From: an uncultured Prevotella sp.
GTDB lineage: Bacteria > Bacteroidota > Bacteroidia > Bacteroidales > Bacteroidaceae
NCBI GenBank assembly: GCA_900540375.1
Contig: UQFS01000008.1
Coordinates: forward strand, 1-64,000
Direction: 5' to 3'
Length of the DNA stretch: 64,000 nucleotides
Made by a program: the position numbers and the translations under genes. The notes under the pieces were generated by a model. The model saw only the letters and a program-made list of their open reading frames with translations, did no database searches and was not told where the DNA came from. The stretch's first letter is position 1. Each line of letters begins with the position of its first letter. Of the stretch, positions 38,213 through 47,474 are shown piece by piece.

Positions 38213-38852
38213 AAATAAAATGATAATGTTTTAACATTAGCTATCTCAAAATAACAGAACTTGACGGTTTGGCCATCTCTTTGTCCTCTGGCTCTGGTGC
38301 TATGACATCTAAGATTCTGTTCTTTCGGTTAACCTTTTCTGTAGACCATAAAGACACATAGAAAGAGATTAAATAATGAGTTTGGGTGTAAAGGTATTGG
38401 TTTTTCGGCAGTTCTGAGCTTCACCCCCCGAATTTTAACTATAATTAAGATATAAACAGATGCGTGATCTGTTGCTCGCCCACCATGTAGACGAAGTGTC
38501 TATGGAGAGTACGAGTGTCTACAGGATCTCCATATGGTGAATCCTTGCGCCACATTTTCATCTGCGGTTCGTCAACCCTTATTTCACCAAACAGCAGCCT
38601 GGACACAAATGCTAAGATAAAGAACACAGGGAGGAAGAAGGAAAGCAACCAATACAAACCCACAAAACTCTTAACAAAACTCTGTCAAGATTTTCAGTCA
38701 ATCTAGAGAGAAGCACGAGGTGAAAATCAAGGAAAACGATGATGAAGATACCAAAAAACGATCGTCTCAGAGAGAAAACAGTGCGTTGACTTAGTCAAAA
38801 AGGCATTTTGATGCGACCAAAAAGGCGAGATGACCATGTCATAACGCCGTGA

Positions 38853-38884
38853 TGACCAAAAATTCTCTAGAGAATTTTTGGTCA
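38853..38884. repeat. 32-nt perfect palindrome
   Basis: TGACCAAAAATTCTCT is followed directly by its reverse complement, with no loop bases. It lies among shorter copies of its arm (GACCAAAAAGG at about 38814-38824). As RNA it would form a long AU-rich hairpin; as DNA, a cruciform or a dimeric binding site. Confidence 0.85.
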
Positions 38885-39052
38885 GAAAGGCTTTCTGATA
38901 AAGAGCCCAAAGTGGCATTTTTCATATATCACTGAATTTCAGTACTTTATAAAAAGCGCCCAAAATTCGCAAAAATCGAAGCAGAAGACTGTTTGCTCGA
39001 AAAGAACGCCTTCTCAGAGCTCGTTTTTTATCAGAAAAGCCAACAAAGCAAA

Positions 39053-39096
39053 GCCTCACCCCAAGTCCTTCTCCAATAGGAGAGGGAAGTGAGATG
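39053..39096. repeat. Dispersed intergenic repeat of the CTCACCCC...GAGAGGG type
   Basis: CCTCACCCCAAGTCCTTCTC, then CAATAGGAGAGGGAAGTGAG, with an inner inverted repeat CTTCTCC / GGAGAGG. In one minus-strand frame it reads SLPSPIGEGLGVRL, a string I remember as a frequent spurious translation in Bacteroidetes genomes, so it is likely a REP-like element. Confidence 0.6.
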
Positions 39097-39198
39097 AGTG
39101 ATAAACAACACCCAACCTTCCCTCTATCCCACAAAAAAAAATCGCATCAATTAAGTAAAATGGTGATTTCATACGTTATATAAATAAAAACCAAACGC

Positions 39199-40893
39199 AT
39201 GAAACATATAGTCCTCTATCTCAGCCTGCTGTCGACGCTGCTGTTCCCACTCAGCGTATCGGGGAAAACAACAGCGAAGGAAAGCGCGGATCTCGCCCGA
39301 TGGAAAGCCAACACCGAGCGCTATCTCGCGAAAGTGTCCGCCGACTCTACCTGGCTGTTCTCTCGCCTGCAGATGTATTGGAACACCCACGCCACTGACG
39401 TCTTTGTCAACAGTGAGCGCTTTGACCACGCAGGAGGTGACCGCGCGCCCGTGCCCACCGTGAAATACAATGGCACACGCAGCGCCGAGTCGGCGTATAA
39501 CCGCCCCAAACTCGACGACGTCATCCCCTACGACGATGACGCACAGGGCGATGTCACATACATCAACCGCGCCACCGGAAAGATGGAGAAAGCACATCCC
39601 TCAAAGACCGGATGCAACATCAACAGCCTCAACCAACAGATCCTTGGCATCGCCCGCGATGCCTCGCGCATCTATAAGGCCACCGGTGACCGGCGCTACG
39701 CCGCACTGGCCTATCCGGTCTTCGACACTTATCTCAAAGGCATCTACTATCGGAATGTGCCCACTGACCTGACCCACGGCCACATGCAGACACTCGTCGG
39801 TATGGCTACCTTTGAGGTGATCCATGAGGACGCCGTCGCCTCCATCACCGAGATCTACGCCAACCTCGGCAAATACATCACCCGTGACCGTGACCTCTAT
39901 GAGGCCGCGATGAAGAAATGGGCTGAGAACATCATTGCCAACGGCGTGCCGCACAACAACTGGGATCTCTGCCAAGCTGAGTTTATCACCGACATAGCTC
40001 TCGTGCTCAGAAGCAACAAAGACTACGCCGACCACAAAGGAAGGGAATATTATCTCAACTATATCCAAAACACGTCGAGCATCCGCCAATGGAGCATGGG
40101 CCGGCTGATCAACTTCGGCTACGACCCACAGACCGCCATCTGGTACGAGAGCCCGGGCTACAGCACCACAGTGTCACGCGACTTCACCGAGCCGGAGACA
40201 CAGGCACAGCAACAGCGCACCAACATCGTGGTGAAAACCTCGAAGTCAGGCGGATTCTATGTCGACATCTTCCGCAGTCGCCTGCCGAAAGGACAGGAAC
40301 TCATGGAACCGGAATTTCACGATTATTTCTATCACAACCTCGGACAGCAGATGCGTCTGACCGACACGGAGGGCCAGGACTTCAACCTCCAGCCCACCGA
40401 GGAACTGGCTTTTGCCGGTGGACATATCAGTGCCTACTCCTATCTCTACAACAAGAAGACGGTCACCACAGACAAGGACGCCAAGGCCACCTTCGACGTG
40501 CTGCTCACCGGCAAGGACATCGACGACGTGAAAGCGCACAATGGCAGTCGCATCACCATGACGATGTGGATGGAGGGAGCGCCGCAACGTGAGCTCTTCA
40601 CCGCCCTCTCGCCCGTCAACCTCGAATATGAGCGCATGAAGAGACAGCCCTATGACATCGGTCATCAACCCGTCCTCACCTTCGTGGCGCGCCAGCATGG
40701 CGAAGCATGGAACCGTCCCTTCGTCGCAGTCTTCGAACCCTCGTCGGAAAAAGAACCGTCAGAGATACAGTCTGTTCAATTCTTCCATCCCGCCAACGCT
40801 GACGTCTCCGTAGTTGGCATCAAGGTAGTACTTAAGGACGGAAGCACGAAAGTCATCACTGCCGACGACAAAGGCAACGTTGAAATCAAATAA
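39199..40893 (+). CDS. Heparinase II/III-like or alginate-lyase-like exported protein
   Basis: The 564-residue protein has a signal peptide (1-22) and an (alpha/alpha) toroid-like part with THGHMQTLVGMATFEVIHED, VPHNNWDLCQAEFI and WYESPGYS. A beta-sandwich-like part from about 340 carries GGFYVDIFRS, HDYFYHNLGQQM and LQPTEELAFAGGHISAYSYL. These resemble polysaccharide lyases of the heparinase II/III superfamily. Relatives I recall are about 850-950 residues, with further sequence between ESPGYS and RTNIVVKTSKSGG, so this copy may carry an in-frame deletion. It heads a cluster with GH97, GH88 and GH43. Its partner GH88 acts on unsaturated uronides from lyases, which fits a lyase. Confidence 0.7.
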   Translation: MKHIVLYLSLLSTLLFPLSVSGKTTAKESADLARWKANTERYLAKVSADSTWLFSRLQMYWNTHATDVFVNSERFDHAGGDRAPVPTVKYNGTRSAESAYNRPKLDDVIPYDDDAQGDVTYINRATGKMEKAHPSKTGCNINSLNQQILGIARDASRIYKATGDRRYAALAYPVFDTYLKGIYYRNVPTDLTHGHMQTLVGMATFEVIHEDAVASITEIYANLGKYITRDRDLYEAAMKKWAENIIANGVPHNNWDLCQAEFITDIALVLRSNKDYADHKGREYYLNYIQNTSSIRQWSMGRLINFGYDPQTAIWYESPGYSTTVSRDFTEPETQAQQQRTNIVVKTSKSGGFYVDIFRSRLPKGQELMEPEFHDYFYHNLGQQMRLTDTEGQDFNLQPTEELAFAGGHISAYSYLYNKKTVTTDKDAKATFDVLLTGKDIDDVKAHNGSRITMTMWMEGAPQRELFTALSPVNLEYERMKRQPYDIGHQPVLTFVARQHGEAWNRPFVAVFEPSSEKEPSEIQSVQFFHPANADVSVVGIKVVLKDGSTKVITADDKGNVEIK

Positions 40894-40906
40894 AAACGTG
40901 AACAAG

Positions 40907-42850
40907 ATGAAAGCAACAATCCTTCTCCTCCTTGCCTTGCTGGGTATTCTGCCCTTGGCAGCACAGAGCACTGAACAGCTCTCCTCGCCCGACGGCAAAT
41001 ACGTCTTCAGCTTCAACCCACACGACGGACGGCTGACCTACTCCTTATTATATAAGGGCAAGACAGTAGTCTCTGACGGTGACTTAGGCATCAACATCGA
41101 CAACCACCTCATCGAGAAAGCCATGGGCATACCGCAGGACACAGCTCGCCTTTGGTCTTCTTCCATGCGACTCATCAAAGTAGACCGCAGCACGGCCGAC
41201 ACGACGTGGGAACCACTTTATGGCGAACAGGACTTCATCCGCGATCACTACAACGCCATGACGCTGCACTTCGAGAAAGGCAGCGCCGAGCAAGGCTCCG
41301 GCACAGCATATGACAAGCGACAGCGCTACGCCCTCGACATCGTCGTCAGACTCTATGACGAGGGACTGGCCTTCCGCTATCATTTTCCCGAGAGTAGCAA
41401 CGGGCTCTTTGTCCACGTCACCCAGGAGCTGACTACGTTTCCCTTCCCCTCCGGCACCACAGCGTGGCATGAGGCCTGGGCCCAGGGACCTTTCCACCAT
41501 GTAGCCTTGCAGACCTCAGCCACCGTCGACGGCCGGCGTATCTGGCAGGACGTCTCTGAACGTCCTCTTCTGCTCAGTCTCTCCGACGGACTCTATGCGG
41601 CTGTCGGCGAGGCTGCCCTGAGCAACTATGTCCGCGGCAAGCTGCGGCTGGTCAAAGACGGAGTATTAGGGGTGGCCATGTACGACGACGCCGACGTCAT
41701 CCCGCCCTACTCTACCCCATGGCGCTTCGTCATGGCAGCAGAACGCCCCGTGGAGCTCATCAACAACAAGCAATTGCTGCTCTCGCTCAACGCTCCAAGC
41801 CGCTACGAGGGCGACGGCCGCAAGCTCAACGACTACATCCGCCCCGGTCGCGCCTTCCGCTGCTGTAAGTTGGATAAAGAATGGATCAAGAAGAGCATCG
41901 ACTTTGCCCACGACTTCGGAATAGAATATGTGGAGCTCGACGCCGGATGGTACGGTCCTGAGATGAAGGTTGTGTCGAGTGCGCTCCGCGTCTCCGCTCA
42001 GCGCGACTTCACGCTCCGCGAGATTTGTGACTACGCCCGCAGCAAAGGCGTGGGCATTTGGCTCTATGTCAATCAGCGGGCACTCTACAACCAACTCGAC
42101 AGCATCCTGCCACTCTATCAGCAGGTGGGCGTGAAGGGTATCAAGTTTGGCTTCGTCCAAGTAGGCAATCAGATGTGGACTACCTGGCTGCATGAGGCCG
42201 TGAAGAAATGCGCCGAACACAAGCTGATGGTGGATATTCACGACGAATACCGACCGACAGGATGGAGCCGCACCTACCCCAATCTGATGACGCAGGAGGG
42301 CATTGGCGGCAACGAAGAGATGCCTGATGCCCGCCACAACACCACGCTGCCCTTCACGCGCTTCCTCGCCGGCCCCGCCGACTACACGCTCTGCTACTTC
42401 AACGGACGGGTGAAGAATACCAAGGCCCACCAGCTGGCCATGTCGGTAGTCTACTACAGTCCCATCCAGTTTCTCTTCTGGTATGATCTACCAACCGCCT
42501 ACAAGGGTGAGCAGGAACTGAACTTTTGGAAAGACTGCCCCACGGTGTGGGACGAGTCCAAAGCCCTCGACGGACTGCCGGGAGAATATATTGTCCAGGC
42601 CCGCCGCTCCGGCTCGTCATGGTTCGTCGGCGTGCTCAACGGCATGGAGCCCCGTACGATCACCGTCAACACTGCTGACTTCCTACCAAAGAAAGGTAAG
42701 TACGCCATGAGCCTCTATCAGGACGATCCTAAGCTCAGCACCCGCACGAAGGTGTCAACAACCCAGCGCACCATCAAGTCCGGCGAGCGTATCACCTTGC
42801 CTCTGCTCAAGAGCGGCGGAGCGGCCATTGAATTCAAGAAAGTCAAATAG
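40907..42850 (+). CDS. GH97 glycoside hydrolase, inverting-type residue pattern
   Basis: From ATG 40907 (after the upstream stop) the product is 647 residues with signal MKATILLLLALLGILPLAAQ. GH97 architecture: beta-sandwich, barrel with GIEYVELDAGWYG and GPADYT, C-terminal beta domain. Where the retaining members have KVDF, this reads KFGF (G415), and IHDEYRPTG supplies E447, 23 residues before E470 in GNEEMP. From memory the inverting SusB uses a Glu about 24 residues before its acid as base. It is therefore probably an inverting alpha-glucosidase-like enzyme, unlike the GH97 at 10923. RPGRAFRCC replaces the usual KPGKVAWDWW, so the active site is otherwise divergent. Confidence 0.85.
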   Translation: MKATILLLLALLGILPLAAQSTEQLSSPDGKYVFSFNPHDGRLTYSLLYKGKTVVSDGDLGINIDNHLIEKAMGIPQDTARLWSSSMRLIKVDRSTADTTWEPLYGEQDFIRDHYNAMTLHFEKGSAEQGSGTAYDKRQRYALDIVVRLYDEGLAFRYHFPESSNGLFVHVTQELTTFPFPSGTTAWHEAWAQGPFHHVALQTSATVDGRRIWQDVSERPLLLSLSDGLYAAVGEAALSNYVRGKLRLVKDGVLGVAMYDDADVIPPYSTPWRFVMAAERPVELINNKQLLLSLNAPSRYEGDGRKLNDYIRPGRAFRCCKLDKEWIKKSIDFAHDFGIEYVELDAGWYGPEMKVVSSALRVSAQRDFTLREICDYARSKGVGIWLYVNQRALYNQLDSILPLYQQVGVKGIKFGFVQVGNQMWTTWLHEAVKKCAEHKLMVDIHDEYRPTGWSRTYPNLMTQEGIGGNEEMPDARHNTTLPFTRFLAGPADYTLCYFNGRVKNTKAHQLAMSVVYYSPIQFLFWYDLPTAYKGEQELNFWKDCPTVWDESKALDGLPGEYIVQARRSGSSWFVGVLNGMEPRTITVNTADFLPKKGKYAMSLYQDDPKLSTRTKVSTTQRTIKSGERITLPLLKSGGAAIEFKKVK

Positions 42851-42954
42851 GACATCATATCCTTACCAATATTGTAACTTGTTGTTGTTATCGCACACAG
42901 CCACTTGATATAGATTAAGAAAGATGGAAAAAAAGATACTTCTTACAGAAAATA

Positions 42955-42986
42955 TTCGAGGGTACGGAGAATTCGTCGTACCTTTG
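42955..42986 (+). promoter_or_regulatory. Promoter of the putative small RNA
   Basis: TACCTTTG (42979-42986) is preceded by TTCG (42955-42958) at 20 bp, close to TTTG. It is oriented into the AG/T-rich stretch that ends at a strong terminator. Confidence 0.5.
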
Positions 42987-42991
42987 CAGTG

Positions 42992-43193
42992 TCAAAAGGT
43001 TAATAGATTGTTTAGGTTAGTAATAGATTTAGGTTTTTAGTTATTAGGTTTAAGATTGTAATCAGTAAGGTGTTAGTGAAAGGTAAAGAATAAGATTGTA
43101 GGATAACCAAAAGGAGCGAATCGTCGCTCTACATTGAAAATTACAAATTTCAGATACGAGACAGCTTGGAAGTGATTCCAGGCTGTCTTTTTT
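42992..43193 (+). ncRNA. Putative stand-alone small RNA between GH97 and GH88
   Basis: A promoter at 42955-42986 and an excellent terminator at 43159-43193 bracket about 200 bases with no reading frame. The body has three or more TTAGGTT motifs and a purine/T-rich stretch, then a hairpin GAGCGA-ATCG-TCGCTC near 43116. It is separate from the GH88 start at 43255. It could be a trans-acting RNA or a premature-termination leader (attenuator) for GH88. No sequence family was recognised with confidence. Confidence 0.55.
43159..43193 (+). terminator. Terminator of the putative small RNA
   Basis: 13-bp stem AGACAGCTTGGAA / TTCCAGGCTGTCT (one G-U pair), loop GTGA, followed by a run of T. It matches an ideal intrinsic terminator. 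Confidence 0.9.
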
Positions 43194-43254
43194 ATCTACG
43201 TATTTTACCGGGGTCATCCGTACTATATATTAAAAACTATTAGTTACCACTTCT

Positions 43255-44499
43255 ATGCAAAGAAATCCAATCTTCAAGATGTGCAAGCCTCATCGCCTTC
43301 TCAAGATCTCCACCTTGGTACTCCTGTTCTCTGTGTTTGCTCTCACCAGCCACGCCGACTCTTCGTTTCAAGTCGACCAGCAGTTACAACGCTGTCATCA
43401 GAAGGTGAGACAAGCACTGCACGACCTGCAAAAAGCCGACGGCACGCTGGACTACACCATGGAGCCACGCAACATCCTTCATGGCGACAAGCAGAAGGCA
43501 TGGAACTGCCGCAAGGCCACCGCCGAGGAATGGTGCTCGGGATTCTGGTCAGGCATCCTGTGGATGGACTATGGCTACTCTCACGACAGCATCGTCGGAC
43601 GAGCTGCCGAAGGCTATACGGCGGCACTCAGGCCATGCGTCTATCGGCCTGTCTATGACCACGACTTGGGATTCATCACCTTTTGCTCTTTCGGCAAGGG
43701 CTATGAGCAGAACCACAATGCCACATACCGACAGACACTGCTCGACGCTGCCGACTCGCTCGCCACACTCTTCCGCCCGCTTGCCGGCACGATCCTCAGC
43801 TGGCCCCGCAACGTGAAGATGTTCGGTGGGCACAACACCATCATGGACAACATGATGAACCTGGACCTGCTCTTCTGGGCTTCCCGTCACGGTGGTAACC
43901 CGCTGCTCTATGACATCGCCGTCACGCACGCCAAGACCACGATGAAACACCATTTCCGTCCCGATGGCGGCTGTTATCACGTGGCTGTCTACGACACCTT
44001 GACGGGCGACTTCATCAAGGGCGTCACCCACCAGGGCTATGCCGACAACGGCACCTGGGCCCGCGGACAAGGCTGGGCCATATACGGCTATACGATGGTC
44101 TACCGATATACCCACGAAAAGGTGTTTCTCGACTTTGCACAAAAGGTTGCAAATTACTATCTCAGCCGGTTGCCGGAGGGAGATCTGATACCAAAGTGGG
44201 ACTTCGACGATCCTGACCCGAAGGCGCCGAAAGATGCCAGTGCGGCCTGCGTGGTGGCTGACGCGCTGTTGGAACTGCAACAATACGTCGGAGGACAAAA
44301 GGGACAGCAATATCGCGAAAAGGCTGTCGAGATGCTCCGCCAACTGAGTTCTCCCGAATATTTCAGCGGCAAGCGCAACGACGCCTTCCTGCTTCACTCC
44401 ACCGGACACCATCCGGCAGGCAGCGAGATCGACGCCAGCATCGTCTATGCCGACTATTATTATCTCGAAGCACTGCTGAGACTACGCAATATTAAATAA
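43255..44499 (+). CDS. GH88 unsaturated glucuronyl hydrolase
   Basis: The 414-residue protein has a signal or lipoprotein-like start (LLKISTLVLLFSVFALTSHA) and the alpha6/alpha6 barrel of GH88: WSGILWMDYGY, HDLGFI (D137), MDNMMNLDLLF (D198), GYADNGTWARGQGWAIYGYT and HSTGHHPAGSEIDASIVYAD. The two Asp residues match the catalytic pair of the family. It removes the 4,5-unsaturated uronic acid left by polysaccharide lyases. The upstream heparinase-like gene could supply its substrate. The small RNA unit lies just before it, and no separate promoter was found in the 60 bases between. Confidence 0.93.
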   Translation: MQRNPIFKMCKPHRLLKISTLVLLFSVFALTSHADSSFQVDQQLQRCHQKVRQALHDLQKADGTLDYTMEPRNILHGDKQKAWNCRKATAEEWCSGFWSGILWMDYGYSHDSIVGRAAEGYTAALRPCVYRPVYDHDLGFITFCSFGKGYEQNHNATYRQTLLDAADSLATLFRPLAGTILSWPRNVKMFGGHNTIMDNMMNLDLLFWASRHGGNPLLYDIAVTHAKTTMKHHFRPDGGCYHVAVYDTLTGDFIKGVTHQGYADNGTWARGQGWAIYGYTMVYRYTHEKVFLDFAQKVANYYLSRLPEGDLIPKWDFDDPDPKAPKDASAACVVADALLELQQYVGGQKGQQYREKAVEMLRQLSSPEYFSGKRNDAFLLHSTGHHPAGSEIDASIVYADYYYLEALLRLRNIK

Positions 44500-44578
44500 G
44501 GTGTATACGTTAGTAAAGTAAACAAACAATAGCCACTAAGTTATCCTGTTTACAAAAAGAACCTAAATTGATCAACCG

Positions 44579-46231
44579 ATGAAAAAGAAAGCACTCTTTC
44601 TCACACTCCTGCTCTGTACCGGTGTGGGACTGATTCCTGTCCCAGCACAATACCACTCCAAAGTCTGGGATCCGGACTTGGGCAACGGCATGTACAAGAA
44701 TCCCGTGCTCTTCGCCGACTATAGTGATCCCGACGCCATCGCCGTTGGTGACGACTATTACCTGACGGCGAGCAGCTTCAACTGCATTCCCGGACTGCCC
44801 ATCCTGCACTCCAAAGACCTCGTCAACTGGGAGATCATCGGCTATGCGCTCAACCGGCAACAGCCCGACTCGCTTTTCTGCAAGCCTCAGCACGGCAAAG
44901 GTGTGTGGGCTCCGGCGATTCGTTATCACAATGGGGAATACCTTATCTATTGGGGAGATCCCGACCAAGGCATCATGCGCGTGCGAGCCCGGCAGCCTCA
45001 GGGGCCTTGGAGCGAACCGGAATGTGTCATCGCCGGAAAGGGCATGATCGACTCCTGTCCGCTATGGGACGAGAGCGGGCACTGCTATCTCGTCAATGGC
45101 TGGGCCGGCAGCAGAGCGGGATTCAACAGCGTGCTCACCATGTGGGAGCTCTCCGCCGACGGCAGCCACGCCATCAGCGCACCACGCATTGTCTACGACG
45201 GCGGGCAGGTCAACCACACCACAGAGGGGCCGAAGCTCTATCAGCACGACGGCTGGTACTGGATTCTCTGTCCGGCTGGTGGCGTGGAGCACGGTTGGCA
45301 ACTGGCCATGCGCTCACGGACGCCTTTCGGACCTTATGAGGCACGCACGGTGATGCACCAGGGACATACCGACATCAATGGCCCTCATCAGGGAGCATGG
45401 GTGCACACGGCACTGGGCGAGGACTGGTTTCTCCACTTCAACGACCGCAATGCCTATGGGCGTGTCGTCTGTCTGCAACCGATGGCGTGGAAAGGTGGTT
45501 GGCCGGTGATCGGCAATGACAAGGACGGTGACGGTTGCGGTGAGCCTTATGCCACCTGGCGCAAACCTAAGGGCAACTCCAAGACACGGGTCAACCCACA
45601 AGAGTCTGATGAGTTCAACACTGGGGAACTCGGATTGCAATGGCAGTGGCAGGCCAACTACAACCCTCTTTGGGGTATGCCAACCGCCAACGGCACCCTA
45701 CGACTCTACAACGCCGATGAACTGCCAGGCAACGGACTGTGGCAGGCAGGCAACCTGCTCCTGCAAAAGCTTCCGGCTCCTAAGTTCACAGCCACGACCA
45801 AGGTTCGCATCTCGGCCAAGAGCGACGGTCAGTATGCCGGGGTTGTCGTGATGGGTATGAACTACCAGGCTCTCGTCTGCAGAAGAGAGGGCAAGAAATT
45901 CGAACTACTGCAAATCAACTGCAAGGATGCTGACCGACAAGGGAAAGAAACGGAGAAGATTCTGGCTACCTTGGAGCCTACCGAGGTAGACACCATCCCC
46001 TACTCGCCCGCCATCCATGAGGACATATACCTTCGGATCAGCATCAACAAGGGACAGGCCCGCTTCGCATATAGCCTCGACAACAAGCACTATCGCGCCG
46101 CCGGTGACGTCTTCACGCTCAGAAAAGGCAAGTGGATAGGTGCCAAGATGGGTCTCGTCAGCATGCGGCCCGGCACCACGGGCAACCGCGGATGGATGAA
46201 TGTAGACTGGTTCAGAGTGGAGGGTAATTAA
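44579..46231 (+). CDS. GH43 family beta-xylosidase/alpha-arabinofuranosidase with beta-sandwich domain
   Basis: The 550-residue protein has a signal peptide (1-24) and a five-bladed propeller with catalytic residues in YSDPDA (D50, base), GMIDSCPLW (pKa modulator) and HTTEGPKLY (acid). The NGWAGSRAGFNS and GHTDINGPHQGAWV stretches are typical of the GH43 subfamily 12 type. From about residue 355 a beta-sandwich domain follows. It completes the second sugar cluster, so this cluster likely acts on a uronic-acid- and xylose/arabinose-containing glycan. Its stop overlaps the convergent next gene by 3 bases. Confidence 0.92.
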   Translation: MKKKALFLTLLLCTGVGLIPVPAQYHSKVWDPDLGNGMYKNPVLFADYSDPDAIAVGDDYYLTASSFNCIPGLPILHSKDLVNWEIIGYALNRQQPDSLFCKPQHGKGVWAPAIRYHNGEYLIYWGDPDQGIMRVRARQPQGPWSEPECVIAGKGMIDSCPLWDESGHCYLVNGWAGSRAGFNSVLTMWELSADGSHAISAPRIVYDGGQVNHTTEGPKLYQHDGWYWILCPAGGVEHGWQLAMRSRTPFGPYEARTVMHQGHTDINGPHQGAWVHTALGEDWFLHFNDRNAYGRVVCLQPMAWKGGWPVIGNDKDGDGCGEPYATWRKPKGNSKTRVNPQESDEFNTGELGLQWQWQANYNPLWGMPTANGTLRLYNADELPGNGLWQAGNLLLQKLPAPKFTATTKVRISAKSDGQYAGVVVMGMNYQALVCRREGKKFELLQINCKDADRQGKETEKILATLEPTEVDTIPYSPAIHEDIYLRISINKGQARFAYSLDNKHYRAAGDVFTLRKGKWIGAKMGLVSMRPGTTGNRGWMNVDWFRVEGN

Positions 46232-47298
46232 CCCACCACCTTGAACATACTACCCATCGGGCACACGAAGCGGCAATAGGGGCGCATGACGATGGCAGAA
46301 AGAAAGGCAAAGGCCAGTGCGATGGCAATGACCACCCAAGAAGCAGACTCCACCATGAATGCAGAGAACGGATCGTAGTTGACCCAATCAAACCACAGTC
46401 CTGTCCACAAGCACACCATGAGCGCACTCCATAACACTTTCCGGAAAGTGTTGAGACGCTTGATCGTCTTGCCACTGATCTTCACCTTGTAGCGAACAGT
46501 CTTGCCCATCAGCTCCTGCAAACTGCCGTAGGGACAGACATGATTACAATAGTAGTTCTTCTTGCCGAACATCGGATAGATGAAGGCGATGACGAGCAGC
46601 ACACAGGGCAACAGCAAGGAGATGACGTTCATGCCATTGGACATGTAGCCAATAAGCGAACTATAGGACACCATCGTGCCGCACCAAAAGCCCAGCACAA
46701 TGATGTTGAGCACTTGCTGCACGATGCGATAGCGCCGGTTCTTGACGAAGAGCGGAATGATGGCAGCCATCAGCGCTACGACAAGTCCGGCGATATTCTT
46801 CGCACTGAAGTCGAACTGCATACTCGTCTGAGCCTTTGCGCTGGTCTTGTCAGCATATTGCAGTCCGCGTTGCATATTGGCAATGATGGCCTTGGACGAA
46901 TAGGTTGCTCCCGAGACAGCGTCGACTTGTGTGTCTTCGGCTTCTTTCAGGCTCTTGCCTTTCCACGCATTGAACAGCGCGCTCGCACGGCCAAAGAACT
47001 CCGGCGTCTCGCCATTGGGCAAAGCCCTCACCTGTGTGACGATTCCCTTTTTATCGACAGATATCTCCAATGGTACCGCTCCACCATAGCCCGAGATGTC
47101 TTTTCCCAGACTGGTGGTGTTGATGACCATGGTGCCGTCGGGCTCCATGCGCAGGGTATCGTTCTTCACTGAGGTCTCTGTCTTTTGCTTGGCACGAAAA
47201 TCATGTCCTAACAGCTTGCCGTCACGACGCAGGGAGACGGCAGCCACCATCAGCAAACAAACAATGAGACTAAGGATTTGTGATAGTTTCTTCTTCAT
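46228..47298 (-). CDS. Membrane protein with FMN-binding and 4Fe-4S domains
   Basis: From ATG 47298 the product is 356 residues with an N-terminal helix, an FMN-binding domain (about 60-140) including the covalent flavin motif DAVSGATYSS, several transmembrane segments (about 165-260) and two cysteine groups, CNHVCPYGSLQ and CRFVCPMGSM, of the NosR/NapH/RnfG-like type. It probably moves electrons across the inner membrane between quinones or flavin and an iron-sulfur partner. Each cluster has only two visible cysteines, so the clusters may be [4Fe-4S] with additional ligands or degenerate. The substrate is unknown. It converges on the GH43 gene. Confidence 0.85.
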   Translation of the reverse strand: MKKKLSQILSLIVCLLMVAAVSLRRDGKLLGHDFRAKQKTETSVKNDTLRMEPDGTMVINTTSLGKDISGYGGAVPLEISVDKKGIVTQVRALPNGETPEFFGRASALFNAWKGKSLKEAEDTQVDAVSGATYSSKAIIANMQRGLQYADKTSAKAQTSMQFDFSAKNIAGLVVALMAAIIPLFVKNRRYRIVQQVLNIIVLGFWCGTMVSYSSLIGYMSNGMNVISLLLPCVLLVIAFIYPMFGKKNYYCNHVCPYGSLQELMGKTVRYKVKISGKTIKRLNTFRKVLWSALMVCLWTGLWFDWVNYDPFSAFMVESASWVVIAIALAFAFLSAIVMRPYCRFVCPMGSMFKVVG

Positions 47299-47474
47299 TA
47301 CTTCTTTCTGTTGAAGACGCAAAGATACTCAATAAAAACAGAATACCGGAAAAAAGAAACATCTTTTAGTAATGCACTTCCATTGGGCAACGGTTCTGAT
47401 GCTCAAGTATTCTATAATTCTCAAATTCTTGATTAAAAGAGAACATCGGCATAAGAACATTCGGAAGAACGCCA

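Larger units (their letters stand above)
38213..39198. other. Gene-free stretch with repeats
   Basis: About 1 kb holds no convincing gene. A 72-codon minus-strand frame at 38445-38663 has a hydrophobic start but needs a GTG start and has no further support. The stretch contains a 32-nt palindrome (38853-38884), several imperfect copies of GATGACCAAAAA, and a dispersed repeat near 39055-39095. No TAnnTTTG promoter was found before the heparinase-like gene. Confidence 0.6.

Noticed and set aside
38445..38663. 72-codon minus-strand frame with a hydrophobic start
   Set aside because: It needs a GTG start, lacks a ribosome binding site and lies in a repeat-rich stretch. Not supported as a gene.
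38922..39134. 70-codon minus-strand frame containing SLPSPIGEGLGVRL
   Set aside because: The string is the translation of a dispersed intergenic repeat; not a gene.
42850..43255. Riboswitch or protein leader before GH88
   Set aside because: The strong terminator without a competing anti-terminator and the lack of a known aptamer pattern favour a separate small RNA, but attenuation is not excluded.
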